A DNA stretch of 64,000 nt, from positions 1 through 64,000 of the forward strand of contig OMIC01000026.1 in NCBI GenBank assembly GCA_900298995.1, given 5' to 3'. The translations under genes and the position numbers were made by a program. The notes under the pieces were generated by a model that worked only from the letters and a program-made list of their open reading frames with translations, did not search any database and was not told where the DNA came from. The stretch's first letter is position 1. Each line of letters starts with the position of its first letter. Origin of the DNA: Hyphomicrobiaceae bacterium. Lineage in GTDB: Bacteria > Pseudomonadota > Alphaproteobacteria > Rhizobiales > Aestuariivirgaceae. Shown here one piece after another: positions 33,051-41,149 of the stretch.

Positions 33051-33638
33051 TTACCAGCCCATGGGGCGGAAGGGCTTGAGCAGAGGCATTCCGATGAGTG
33101 AGGACAGAGGAGCCGGATTGTTCGACAGGAACTTCATGCCCCAGCGGCCATCCGGTACCGACCCGTCCGTCAGGAGCGGGAGGCCAACCATGCCCGAGGC
33201 GCTGCATGTGTCAGACGTCAGCGGCGCAATGCCGATGATCTTGGACACTGGCGTTGCGTCATCGTTGAGCAACGGGATCATCAAAGCGCTGGAGAGGGGG
33301 GCGCCTTCATCCCAGAGCTTTTCGCGTTCAGGCTCGGTCATTCCGGATGGAACAGGCTTGTGGGCTTCGAGGATGGTGGTGGCGAGCAAGCCGGTGCCGA
33401 AGTGTGCATGCACCGTGACCAGTGAGCCACCCGCTGCGACGCCCTTGGCGTAGATACGGGCATCGGCCAACAATACCCGCCCCTCGGCGATTTGGGCCGC
33501 GATGGCCGAAACCGGGACATCGGAGCCCGCAGGGGGCGTTACGACGAAGACCTCGGTGAAGCCTTCCTCCCTGAGTTCGGCGGCAGCCGCCCGCGCGGCA
33601 TCCTGGCTGGCGTAGAGGCGGGTGATTTCGTGGCTCAT
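33051..33638 (-). CDS. orf195: unrecognised protein downstream of pucC
   Basis: A 195-residue protein starting 34 bases after the pucC stop with a strong AGAGGAGATTGCC site, so it is likely the last gene of the puf-puc transcript. Residues 1-90 look like a small alpha/beta domain (ITRLYASQDAARAAAAELREEGFTEV), faintly like general stress protein 17M/YflT domains. The C-terminal half holds a repeated hydrophobic motif: APLSSALMIPLL at 113-124 and APLSSLIGMPLL at 177-188, with degenerate copies (GIAPLTSD, GLPLLTDG) between. There is no signal peptide. No function can be assigned; context suggests a role in antenna assembly or membrane association. Confidence 0.7.
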   Translation of the reverse strand: MSHEITRLYASQDAARAAAAELREEGFTEVFVVTPPAGSDVPVSAIAAQIAEGRVLLADARIYAKGVAAGGSLVTVHAHFGTGLLATTILEAHKPVPSGMTEPEREKLWDEGAPLSSALMIPLLNDDATPVSKIIGIAPLTSDTCSASGMVGLPLLTDGSVPDGRWGMKFLSNNPAPLSSLIGMPLLKPFRPMGW

Positions 33639-33672
33639 GGCAATCTCCTCTTGGGTATGTTTCCGGTGCCGG

Positions 33673-35076
33673 TCATTGTACTGGGGCGGTCATGCCGCCC
33701 GATGCCGCGTTGGGGCTTCGAATGAGATGCGTCATCGTTACGATGGCTGCAAGCAGCAGGATCACCTCCAGCCCATAGACGGCGAGATAGGGGACGACGG
33801 TGCTGCCGCCATCCAGCGCGGCCATGCCGTCGCGGATCACCGCACCCAGTGCCACGCCAACCCCTGCCGCCGTGGCCTGCACCGCGCCCCATGCGCCAAG
33901 GGCCAGCCCGCGCTGATCTTCGGGCGCATGACTCATCGTGGCGGTGAGGGTGCCGTGTCCGAAGAGGCCGCCGCCGAACCCGATCAGCAGCGTGCCAAAT
34001 CCGAACAGGAGTGGCGAACCCAATGGCGCGGCGGCCATGATCAGAATGAAGGCCGGAACGCCAACCATCGCGCCAAGCGAGGCCATGCGGAACGGGTCGA
34101 AGCCGCGGCTCAGCACATAGGAGGCGAGGCTGAAGCCCAGCAGGCCGCCGCCGGCCATGGCTGCCGTCAGAACGGTCGTGCGCGATACGGCGAGGCCCAG
34201 AACCTGGCCGCCATAGGGTTCCAGCATGACGTCCTGCATGCTGAAGGCGAGGGTGCCCACCCCCACCGCGACGAGCCGGGCGAGGGCCTTGTCGCCCGCG
34301 ATGAAACAGGTCCAGGACTCCTGAAAGCCTGGATCGGCGGACGCAGCGGCAGGACGATGCGCGGTGCCCCGTGCCTCCTGCTTCCAGACGGCGATGCCAT
34401 TGAGCAGCACGGTGAGGACACCAGCGCCCTGGATCACCTGGACCAACCGGCCGTGCGAGAAATTGACCAGAAGTGCGCCGAAGATCAGCGCGCTCACGAT
34501 GGAGCCGAACAGAAGCGCCACATACATGAGTCCGACGACGTTGGGCTGTTTTTCGGGGGGCGTCAGATCCGTGGCAAGCGCCAGTCCGACTGTCTGGGTG
34601 ATGTGCAGCCCGGCGCCCACGAGTAGGAAGGCCGCCGCCGCTGCCACCTGGCCGACCCAGGCGGGAACCTCGGCGGCATGGCCCTGCCTTGCGAGCACCA
34701 GCAGGGCGAAGGGCATCAGCGCCAGCCCGCCAAACTGCACCATGGTGCCCTTGTAGATGTAGGGGACGCGTTTCCAGCCCAGTTCCGAGCGGTGCGTGTC
34801 CGACTTGAAACCCACGAGTGCCCTGAAGGGCGCAAAGACGAGCGGCAGCGCCAGCATGATTGCCACCAGCGAGGCGGGCACGTGAAGTTCGACGATCATG
34901 ACGCGGTTGAGTGTGCCGACCAGAAGCACCAGGGTCATGCCGGCGGCAACCTGGAAAAGCGACAGGCGCAACAGGCGGCCGAGCGGGACATCCGCGGTCG
35001 CGGCGTCGGCGAAGGGCAGGTACCTGGCTCCAAGCCCGGCCCAGGCCCGCATTACGCTCTGGCTCATTCGGTTCAT
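33673..35076 (-). CDS. pucC: PucC, LH2 assembly protein (BCH2/PucC MFS family)
   Basis: A 467-residue, 12-span membrane protein very similar in layout to LhaA (FADAATADVPLGRLLRLSLF, LNRVMIVELHVP, FSMQDVMLEPYGGQVLG). Its position directly downstream of pucBA identifies it as PucC, needed for LH2 assembly. The start may be MNRMSQ (35076) or the ATG three codons later. It is separated from pucA by about 190 bases holding two stable hairpins, which would reduce its expression relative to the antenna polypeptides. Confidence 0.92.
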   Translation of the reverse strand: MNRMSQSVMRAWAGLGARYLPFADAATADVPLGRLLRLSLFQVAAGMTLVLLVGTLNRVMIVELHVPASLVAIMLALPLVFAPFRALVGFKSDTHRSELGWKRVPYIYKGTMVQFGGLALMPFALLVLARQGHAAEVPAWVGQVAAAAAFLLVGAGLHITQTVGLALATDLTPPEKQPNVVGLMYVALLFGSIVSALIFGALLVNFSHGRLVQVIQGAGVLTVLLNGIAVWKQEARGTAHRPAAASADPGFQESWTCFIAGDKALARLVAVGVGTLAFSMQDVMLEPYGGQVLGLAVSRTTVLTAAMAGGGLLGFSLASYVLSRGFDPFRMASLGAMVGVPAFILIMAAAPLGSPLLFGFGTLLIGFGGGLFGHGTLTATMSHAPEDQRGLALGAWGAVQATAAGVGVALGAVIRDGMAALDGGSTVVPYLAVYGLEVILLLAAIVTMTHLIRSPNAASGGMTAPVQ

Positions 35077-35139
35077 GCGCGGCTCAAATCATGCATCGCC
35101 GGTGCGGACACATCGCAACAGGCAGACGCGCTCTGGTAT

Positions 35140-35181
35140 GCGGGAGGCGGACGCAGACCATGGGTCCCGCGCGCCTCCCGC
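35140..35181 (-). repeat. Intercistronic stem-loop between pucA and pucC (distal)
   Basis: GCGGGAGGCG pairs with CGCCTCCCGC, a 10-bp perfect stem with a 22-base loop. It lies before the pucC start. In puc operons such structures stabilise the short pucBA message and limit read-through; that function is inferred. Confidence 0.6.
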
Positions 35182-35202
35182 CTTGTCGTTGCCCGCCGGA
35201 CC

Positions 35203-35245
35203 GCGGCGTCACTGCCTTGCTTGTGCGATAGGGCAGGGACGCCGC
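35203..35245 (-). repeat. Intercistronic stem-loop just after pucA (proximal)
   Basis: GCGGCGTC pairs with GACGCCGC (8 bp), then after one mismatch CTGCC pairs with GGCAG (5 bp), with a 15-base loop. It begins 18 bases after the pucA stop. No T-run follows in the direction of transcription, which favours a message-stabilising or attenuating structure over a simple terminator. Confidence 0.65.
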
Positions 35246-35262
35246 CAGTTCGGCGTGAGCAT

Positions 35263-35565
35263 CTACTTCGTCAGGATCGCCGTGCTGTCCTCGAGCGAGG
35301 CCAGCTTGGCGTTCGCATCAGGCGCCACCGTCACGGTGATGACATAGCCCTGATCCGTCTTCGTGACGTTCGAGGCCACGGGAGCAACCGTGGTCTCAGC
35401 CGAAGCCGCTTTCGCAGCCGCGCCGCCTTCGAAGAATTTTCCCACCCAGGTGGAATGCGTCATCACTGACGCATGCACCACCAGCGACGTCACCGCGACG
35501 CCGCCGATGAACAGCGGCAGGCCGACGGTGGGGTTCACGACGCACCAGATTCTTCCTTGGTTCAT
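35263..35565 (-). CDS. pucA: LH2 alpha polypeptide with long C-terminal extension
   Basis: A 100-residue antenna alpha subunit. The first 47 residues align with LH2 alpha chains ([18 protein letters not shown]), with one membrane span and His31 as the B850 ligand. Positions 44-45, which are Tyr-Trp or Tyr-Tyr in B800-850 complexes and donate hydrogen bonds to B850, are Phe-Phe here. About 50 extra residues follow ([11 protein letters not shown], then a beta-like [15 protein letters not shown]), whereas standard chains end near 53-59. The ATG is preceded by GGAGG and is 12 bases after the pucB stop. The N-terminus would be cytoplasmic and the extension periplasmic. Confidence 0.92.
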   Translation of the reverse strand: MNQGRIWCVVNPTVGLPLFIGGVAVTSLVVHASVMTHSTWVGKFFEGGAAAKAASAETTVAPVASNVTKTDQGYVITVTVAPDANAKLASLEDSTAILTK

Positions 35566-35577
35566 GTCATGTACCTC

Positions 35578-35733
35578 CTAGTGCAGCCACGGCGAGTAGA
35601 TGTACGCCAGCAGATGGGCAAAGAGGGCAATCACGAAGAACACTCGCGCGCCGTCGATGACGTGCTTGTGCAGCTCTTCTGATTCCCTGATGGTGAGGCC
35701 GGTGGGCCACACCCTGTTTGGATCGTCTGACAT
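35578..35733 (-). CDS. pucB: LH2 beta polypeptide (too short for the ORF track)
   Basis: A 51-residue antenna beta subunit, [14 protein letters not shown] at the start, then [13 protein letters not shown] and one membrane span ending [13 protein letters not shown]. The His in FAHLL (residue 40) is the B850 ligand and the SPW-LH end is typical of LH2 beta chains. GGAGG lies 10 bases before the ATG. It is the first puc gene and starts 110 bases after the pufC stop on the same strand. No PpsR-type site was found in that gap. Confidence 0.95.
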   Translation of the reverse strand: MSDDPNRVWPTGLTIRESEELHKHVIDGARVFFVIALFAHLLAYIYSPWLH

Positions 35734-35843
35734 CTAGCTTTTACCTCCAGAGTTAGACCAGTTCCGTGCTGGACCCGCACGCAGGTTTCTCGTCATTTCA
35801 TCAACAACAAGACTCATTTTGGTGCTACGCACCTTCCTTCCCC

Positions 35844-36899
35844 TCACGGGTTGGGAACCGAAAGTTCCGGATACTCCTTCGCCATGCTGAAGCCGTAGAG
35901 CGGCTTGTTCACGCCCTGGTGGCAGGTGGCGCAGTTGACCTTGAGGACGTCGCCCTCGGGTCCCTTGCGGTTTGCCGGAAACACATTCGTCAGTGACTCG
36001 AGATAGGTGTGATTCAGATCGCCCACCATCTTCAGTCCGTGCCAGGCGGTGACACGCTGCGGGCGGCTCTGCTCCCAGCTGCTGAACTGACGGGAGTTGT
36101 GGCAGAAGGTGCAGTTGACGCCGAGCGCCGTCGAGAGATGCATCATGAGGGCGTAGGTCTTCTCCGTGTCCTGGATCGACCGGCCGGTACCGCCGGGAAG
36201 TGCGGTCGCGGCCACCACACGAATGTTGGCGCCTGGCTTGAGGAGCGTCGTGAACGGATCATAAGGCAGGGAGGCATAGGCGGGCACACGCTGACCGCCG
36301 ACATTCTGGCCATTTCGGCTGGCGGCCATGCCGCCTGCCTGCTTCGGTCCAGGGTTGGTGGCCCAGACATTGGCCGGTACAGGCTGACCCCGGTGGCAGG
36401 TGTAGCAAGTGACGCCCGTCGCCTGGACGTGACTCTTGTGCTGAGTGTTGATGGCCTTGGTCATCTGCAGCATCCGCCGGGCCACGACCTTGGTGTAGAG
36501 CTCATCCGAGGCCATGTTCTCGACATTGTGACAATAGGCGCAACCGGCGTTGTCACCCTCCTGCGGAGCCACCCAGGTCGAGATCGAGTTCATGAGGCGG
36601 TTGAATTGCGCGGTGTCGAGATCGCCGAGCACCTGCACGTTCTTGTAGTTTTCCGTGTCGTCCTTGACGAGCACGCCGTCGTTGTCGACCGGATCGTCGG
36701 GGACGGGCGCCTTGTTCAGGGCGGCCAGCATTTCCGCGCGGCGTGGATTGGTGATCTGCTCCATGCCAAGGCCACGGTAGCCCAACTGCTCCGAGTGCAT
36801 CGGCGGGCGTTCCCACTGCAGCATCATGGGGATTGCCAGCAGCACCACGATGACGGTGCCAAGGAGGCCGGCGGTGAGGGCGGAGGCGGAAATCTTCAT
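35844..36899 (-). CDS. pufC: Reaction-centre tetraheme cytochrome c subunit
   Basis: Periplasmic subunit that reduces the photo-oxidised special pair. The 351-residue protein has four heme-binding motifs in order, CAYCH (120-124), CYTCH, CTFCH and CATCH. The N-terminus (LTAGLLGTVIVVLLAIPMML) is a membrane segment but I see no lipobox cysteine, so it may stay anchored by an uncleaved helix rather than as a lipoprotein. The start at MKISASAL is 13 bases after the pufM stop; the track start adds 27 residues. Confidence 0.96.
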   Translation of the reverse strand: MKISASALTAGLLGTVIVVLLAIPMMLQWERPPMHSEQLGYRGLGMEQITNPRRAEMLAALNKAPVPDDPVDNDGVLVKDDTENYKNVQVLGDLDTAQFNRLMNSISTWVAPQEGDNAGCAYCHNVENMASDELYTKVVARRMLQMTKAINTQHKSHVQATGVTCYTCHRGQPVPANVWATNPGPKQAGGMAASRNGQNVGGQRVPAYASLPYDPFTTLLKPGANIRVVAATALPGGTGRSIQDTEKTYALMMHLSTALGVNCTFCHNSRQFSSWEQSRPQRVTAWHGLKMVGDLNHTYLESLTNVFPANRKGPEGDVLKVNCATCHQGVNKPLYGFSMAKEYPELSVPNP

Positions 36900-36912
36900 C
36901 GCGTGGCCCCTC

Positions 36913-37887
36913 CTATTGTGCGGCCTGGGCCGGGTCGAGAACCGGCGCTGTGAGGTCGAGCGGATACATGGGTGCAACACCGTGCTTCACGGCCCAGAGA
37001 TACCAGTTGTCGACCACGGTCCCGGTGAGCAGGATGCCGATGCCACCGACGAGCGGGCAGAGCACCGCGAACCACCAGGCCCAGCGATGGATGGATTCCA
37101 TCGTGGCGTTGAAGCCCATGGTCCAGCGCCAGAACAGCGCCGCACGCTCGGATGCCGTGCCGCGATCGATGATCTGCTCGATTTCACGCTCGCCGCCCAG
37201 CCGCGAGACAGCCAGGATCGTCGCGCCATGCATGGCGAAGAGCAGCGCCGATCCATAGAGGAAGGCGATCGAGAGCATGTGGAAGGGGTTGTAGAAGAGG
37301 TTGCCGTAGCGGATCGAGAAGGCCGCCGTCCAATCGAGATGGGGGAAGATGCCGAAGGGCACGGCTTCCGAGAAGTTGCCCAGCAAGAGCGGCCGGATGA
37401 ACCCGAGAACCAGGTAGAGCCAGATCGCGGCAGCAAAGGCCCAGGCGATGTGCGTACCCATGCCGAGTGCGCGGGCGCGGCGGTATGTGCGCAGCCACCA
37501 CAGCAGGATCGAGGCGGTGAGGAAGAAACCCGCCATCTGCCACCAGCCGCCCTCGCGCAGCGGCGCAAGGCTGAGCCCGTATTTGGCGGGTGGCGGCTCA
37601 AGTCCAAGCCAGAACAATTGCCGCACGAATTCGATGGGGCTCCAGTTCACCGAGGCCAGCATGTTGAGGCCGATGATCTCGATGGCGATGAAGCCGCAGA
37701 GAAGCGACGCGATGCCAAGTCCGCCGAGATAGATTGGGCCAACCTGCGCGTCGCCGATGAGCCCCAGCAGCCAGTTGGTCGTGGTGACGTTCTCGCGCGA
37801 CCAGTTGCCGGGCTTCATCGGCACGCCCATGTCGGCGGGACCGTGGACCTGCACGCGGGTGAAGATGTTCTGATATTCGTACATCAT
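36913..37887 (-). CDS. pufM: Photosynthetic reaction centre M subunit
   Basis: One of the two core subunits with five membrane helices that bind the special pair, accessory bacteriochlorophylls, bacteriopheophytin, quinones and iron. The 324-residue protein starts [16 protein letters not shown] (the second of two Met residues may be used) and has [14 protein letters not shown] and [10 protein letters not shown] with His ligands. The C-terminal tail ([16 protein letters not shown]) extends beyond the last helix as in species with a bound cytochrome. It lies between pufL and pufC with short gaps. Confidence 0.97.
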   Translation of the reverse strand: MMYEYQNIFTRVQVHGPADMGVPMKPGNWSRENVTTTNWLLGLIGDAQVGPIYLGGLGIASLLCGFIAIEIIGLNMLASVNWSPIEFVRQLFWLGLEPPPAKYGLSLAPLREGGWWQMAGFFLTASILLWWLRTYRRARALGMGTHIAWAFAAAIWLYLVLGFIRPLLLGNFSEAVPFGIFPHLDWTAAFSIRYGNLFYNPFHMLSIAFLYGSALLFAMHGATILAVSRLGGEREIEQIIDRGTASERAALFWRWTMGFNATMESIHRWAWWFAVLCPLVGGIGILLTGTVVDNWYLWAVKHGVAPMYPLDLTAPVLDPAQAAQ

Positions 37888-37905
37888 GCTCTCATCCTCC
37901 CCGTG

Positions 37906-38730
37906 TCATGACCAAATCGGCAGGTCGAGCCACCAGTTCCACCACTCGGGCCAGCCCCGCGTCCAGAACGGTCCGCTGATGACGATGCAGACGGCGCTGA
38001 AGAATACCGCGCCAAGTGCGAGGAACAGGCCGAGGCGGTGAATGCCGAGCGTGCCGATCGAATAGCCAATGTGATCGCGGAAGAAGCTGTTCTCGTGCTC
38101 GGCCGTCTTGACCGTCTCGCCCTTGGGCGGATTTGTGGCCGACAGCACAAGGCCGCCATGCATGGCCAGCGCAAGGGCTGTCGTGAAAAACAGCGTGATG
38201 GCGATCATGTGCGCCGGATTGTAATGGAAATGGAGGTACTGGTAGCCGACGTTCGACACCCAGTCGAGGTGGCTGATGATGCCATAGGGGAAGGCGTGTC
38301 CCCAGGCACCGAGCAGGACGGGGCGGATGATCTCCAGCGTCACGTAGGCGAAGATCGCGAAAGAGAATGCGACAGGCACATGCAGTCCAATGCCGAGCTT
38401 GCGGCAGATCTCGACCTCGCGGAGCGCCCAGCTGATGAAGGCACCGGTGGCGCATACAGTGATGATCTGCCAGAGCCCGCCCTGCTTGAGCGGCGCCAGC
38501 GCCAGACCGTAGCTGAGGTCGGGCGGTGCGATGTTGATCTGCCAGAGATTCCAGGTCGGGCCGATGGCCGCTGCGTAGACGATGAGCGCGGTGCCCAGCA
38601 GCGTGAAGAAGGCTGTCGTGACACCGAAGAAGCCGACATAGAAGGCGCCGACCCAGAAATCGAACAGGTCGCCGCCGATCAGGGTTCCGCCGCGGACGCG
38701 GTACTTCTTTTCGAAACTGAGCATTGCCAT
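37906..38730 (-). CDS. pufL: Photosynthetic reaction centre L subunit
   Basis: The 274-residue partner of PufM; it starts [20 protein letters not shown], the conserved PufL N-terminus. Helix segments and ligand histidines are visible in [28 protein letters not shown] and [24 protein letters not shown] precedes the ATG; the longer track ORF reads back into the hairpin region. The strong hairpin between pufA and pufL lies upstream. Confidence 0.97.
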   Translation of the reverse strand: MAMLSFEKKYRVRGGTLIGGDLFDFWVGAFYVGFFGVTTAFFTLLGTALIVYAAAIGPTWNLWQINIAPPDLSYGLALAPLKQGGLWQIITVCATGAFISWALREVEICRKLGIGLHVPVAFSFAIFAYVTLEIIRPVLLGAWGHAFPYGIISHLDWVSNVGYQYLHFHYNPAHMIAITLFFTTALALAMHGGLVLSATNPPKGETVKTAEHENSFFRDHIGYSIGTLGIHRLGLFLALGAVFFSAVCIVISGPFWTRGWPEWWNWWLDLPIWS

Positions 38731-38780
38731 GTCGGTCACTCCGTTCCGGCGCGGTGCCGGTTTGGGCTCGGGGTCGGGAT

Positions 38781-38818
38781 CGTGGACGGAACACGCCGGA
38801 TGGCCCGTTCCGTCCACG
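38781..38818 (-). repeat. pufA-pufL intercistronic hairpin
   Basis: CGTGGACGGAAC and GTTCCGTCCACG form a perfect 12-bp stem with a 14-base loop, between the pufA stop (38840) and the pufL start. This is the place of the classic puf mRNA hairpin that protects the pufBA segment from 3' decay, giving more LH1 than reaction-centre protein. The structure is seen; the function is by analogy. Confidence 0.85.
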
Positions 38819-38839
38819 TATGATGCGGAATGACCGGCG

Positions 38840-39022
38840 TCAGCCGATCATCTCGCTGACAGTCACATCCAGGCTTGCAGCCTTCTTCACGCCACCTTCC
38901 AGCCAGTTGAACCGGTCGGTGGAGAGAAGGATGAAGTGGATGACGAGAGCGAGCACGAACAGGAAGGTGGCCATCGCCACCAGGGTCCTGCGGGGATCGA
39001 ACAGAAGCCACATGCGCCACAT
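38840..39022 (-). CDS. pufA: LH1 alpha polypeptide
   Basis: A 60-residue core antenna alpha chain, [16 protein letters not shown] at the start, one membrane span with the bacteriochlorophyll ligand His ([18 protein letters not shown]). These motifs are diagnostic of LH1. It starts 12 bases after the pufB stop and is followed by the strong hairpin. Confidence 0.97.
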   Translation of the reverse strand: MWRMWLLFDPRRTLVAMATFLFVLALVIHFILLSTDRFNWLEGGVKKAASLDVTVSEMIG

Positions 39023-39034
39023 GATCTATCCTCC

Positions 39035-39253
39035 TTACGTGAACATCGACGTGAGCTGGTTGAGAACCGGCGTCAGGTCGGTGCTCTCATAGCCATTGGG
39101 TCCGGGGATCCACGGGCGCCATTGCCAGGCAAGAAAGTGGGCGACAACCGCCACCAACGTGAAGGCAATGAAGCTCGTTACGAAGATCCCATGGAACTCC
39201 TTGGCTTCGGCTTCGGTCAGGCCGGAAATGCCTGACCCTCTGTTATCGGCCAT
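39035..39253 (-). CDS. pufB: LH1 beta polypeptide
   Basis: A 72-residue core antenna beta chain with [18 protein letters not shown], one span and the ligand His in [13 protein letters not shown]. The C-terminus runs about 20 residues past RPW ([16 protein letters not shown]), longer than the usual LH1 beta end. The start at MADNRGSG is chosen because the track ORF extends 32 codons into the pufQ-pufB leader. Confidence 0.95.
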   Translation of the reverse strand: MADNRGSGISGLTEAEAKEFHGIFVTSFIAFTLVAVVAHFLAWQWRPWIPGPNGYESTDLTPVLNQLTSMFT

Positions 39254-39350
39254 TTGACTGACCTCCGTCTGAGGCCCGGTGAGGGGCCTGTTACCGCTGA
39301 AGTCCCGCGCGGACCGGGTGCTTCGGGCTGGTGGAAAGCCCTCGGCCATC

Positions 39351-39376
39351 CGCCGGTTCCCGCGAGGGTTCCGGCG
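39351..39376 (-). repeat. Weak stem-loop in the pufQ-pufB gap
   Basis: CGCCGG and CCGGCG form a 6-bp stem, continued after a two-base mismatch by CCC/GGG. It lies 20-45 bases after the pufQ stop in the 142-base pufQ-pufB gap. It could mark a processing point that separates pufQ from pufB messages; it is weaker than the pufA-pufL hairpin and could be chance in GC-rich DNA. Confidence 0.35.
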
Positions 39377-39395
39377 AATTCATGAACCCTCTGCC

Positions 39396-39611
39396 TCACA
39401 TGAAGGCGAAGGGGATCGAGTTGTAGGTGGCCGCCTTGGCAGCCGCGAAGATGGACTTGCCCTCGTCATGGCCTGCCATGCGCGGGCGCGCGGCCCGCGG
39501 TATGAGGCGGCTCAGGGCGATCGCCAGGAAGAAGACGGCGAATGCCAGCCACATGAGCAGGCTGAATTCGAGTTTGCTGTCGTCATGGCGTGAGGCGTTG
39601 ATCATCGACAT
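39396..39611 (-). CDS. pufQ: PufQ, bacteriochlorophyll-related regulatory protein
   Basis: A 71-residue protein with one membrane span (SLLMWLAFAVFFLAIALSRL) and the C-terminal ATYNSIPFAFM typical of PufQ. PufQ is needed for normal bacteriochlorophyll formation and is thought to carry or deliver early pigment intermediates. Its place between bchZ and pufB fits. Identification rests on size, position and the C-terminal motif, since PufQ sequences vary. Confidence 0.85.
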   Translation of the reverse strand: MSMINASRHDDSKLEFSLLMWLAFAVFFLAIALSRLIPRAARPRMAGHDEGKSIFAAAKAATYNSIPFAFM

Positions 39612-39666
39612 GCTGGTGTCCTCCCGATGTCAGTGAAGGGTGTGAAAGAGTTGGGTGAAAAGTGCA

Positions 39667-41109
39667 TCATGCAAGCTCCGTGATTGCGGAGAGCACGTCG
39701 GCTTCGGCGACGGTTCCGGACTGAGCCTTCCGGGCGCGGGCTTCTGCGCCGTCGCGCAGCCGCTTTGCTGCAGAAATCCGGACGAGAATGGGCTGGCGCT
39801 CGACAAGTTCGTCGAGTGCTGCCTTCGCGGCGTCATCCCAGATGAGTTCATGGTCACGCCGGGCGGGGGTGGCTTCCACCTTGTCCATGTCGGTGGCAAG
39901 CGGCAGGATGTTGAACAGCGCATCAAACAGCGCGTTGCAGACTTCCTGGATGAGATAGGTTGCGCCGGCATACCCCATGAATGGCGTGCCGGTATGGCGG
40001 CGGATGATGGCGCCTGGGAAGGAGGCTGGGATATAGACCCCGCGGCCTCCGGCCTCTGCAAGATACATGCGCTCATTGTAGCTGCCGAAGAGGATTAGCG
40101 GTGTCTTCTCGCGCACGAGCTGGCGCACGGCGGCATTGTCGGTCTTGGCGCCCGACTTGCGCGCCACCGCGAAGTGGCAGGGCAGTCCCATTTCCTCGCC
40201 AAGGAAATGTTCGAGGCCCCGCGCGTAGGTCTCGCTTGCGACGACACCGAAGCTGGCGGTCGAGAAGAAGTCCTGCGTTACCGAACGCCACAGGTCCCAC
40301 AGGGGTTTGATCGTCGTATGTTTTTCCTTGGCGATGAAGGGTTCGGGATCAAGGCCGAGGATCTCGCCCAGCGCGCGCAGGAATTTCGTCGTCGAATGCA
40401 GCCCAATGGGCGCCTGCAGATAGGGGCGGTCGAGATTTTCGCAGAGCTTGCGGCCAAATTCGCGGTACATGCAGATGTTGGCGTCAGCGTTGGCCAGTTT
40501 GGGCACATCGGCCAAATGCGATCCAAGGGGGAAGCACATGTTCACTTCGGCGCCGATGCCCTCGACGAGACGGCGGATCTCGGCGAGGTCCGACCAGGTG
40601 TTGAAGGTGCCGTAGATCGGGCCGATGATGTTGACGCGCGGCTTCTCACCCTCAGCGCGAGGCTTGCGGGTGGGAACCTGCTTCTTCTTGATGCCGAATT
40701 CGGTCCAAAGCCAGTTCATGGCGCGGTCGGCGCTCTGCCACTGGTCTTCGTCGATGGTGCGCGGCAGGAAGCGCTGGATACCGGTGCCCTGGGGAGTGAC
40801 GCCGCCGCCGATCATCTCTGCAATCGAACCGGTGACCACGACGCTGGGAAGCGACGGGTCGAGGGTCTTGTGGGCACGGCGCATGGCACCTTCAGTTCCG
40901 TGCTGTCCCAGTTCTTCCTCGGACAGGCCGGTCACGACGATCGGCAATTCATGCGGGGGCAGGGCATCGGTATAGTGCAGCACCGACGTGACGGGGAGGT
41001 TCTCGCAGCCCACAGGGCCGTCGATGATCACCTGCAATCCCTTGATTGCGGTGAAGACATAGACAGAGCCCCAGTAACCCCCGGCGCGGTCGTGATCTAG
41101 TACGAGCAT
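39667..41109 (-). CDS. bchZ: Chlorophyllide a reductase subunit Z
   Basis: NifK-like subunit of chlorophyllide a reductase (with BchX and BchY), which reduces ring B to make the bacteriochlorin. The 480-residue protein starts [19 protein letters not shown] and has the cluster-region [14 protein letters not shown]. The track ORF adds 50 codons that overlap bchY. pufQ follows 55 bases downstream. Confidence 0.96.
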   Translation of the reverse strand: MLVLDHDRAGGYWGSVYVFTAIKGLQVIIDGPVGCENLPVTSVLHYTDALPPHELPIVVTGLSEEELGQHGTEGAMRRAHKTLDPSLPSVVVTGSIAEMIGGGVTPQGTGIQRFLPRTIDEDQWQSADRAMNWLWTEFGIKKKQVPTRKPRAEGEKPRVNIIGPIYGTFNTWSDLAEIRRLVEGIGAEVNMCFPLGSHLADVPKLANADANICMYREFGRKLCENLDRPYLQAPIGLHSTTKFLRALGEILGLDPEPFIAKEKHTTIKPLWDLWRSVTQDFFSTASFGVVASETYARGLEHFLGEEMGLPCHFAVARKSGAKTDNAAVRQLVREKTPLILFGSYNERMYLAEAGGRGVYIPASFPGAIIRRHTGTPFMGYAGATYLIQEVCNALFDALFNILPLATDMDKVEATPARRDHELIWDDAAKAALDELVERQPILVRISAAKRLRDGAEARARKAQSGTVAEADVLSAITELA

Positions 41110-41149
41110 GGCGTCGCCTCCGGTCTGCCTAGACTTTGCAGCGCAGCCA

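Noticed and set aside
40174-41100. 308-residue plus-strand ORF opposite bchZ
   Set aside because: Antisense shadow of bchZ without recognisable motifs.
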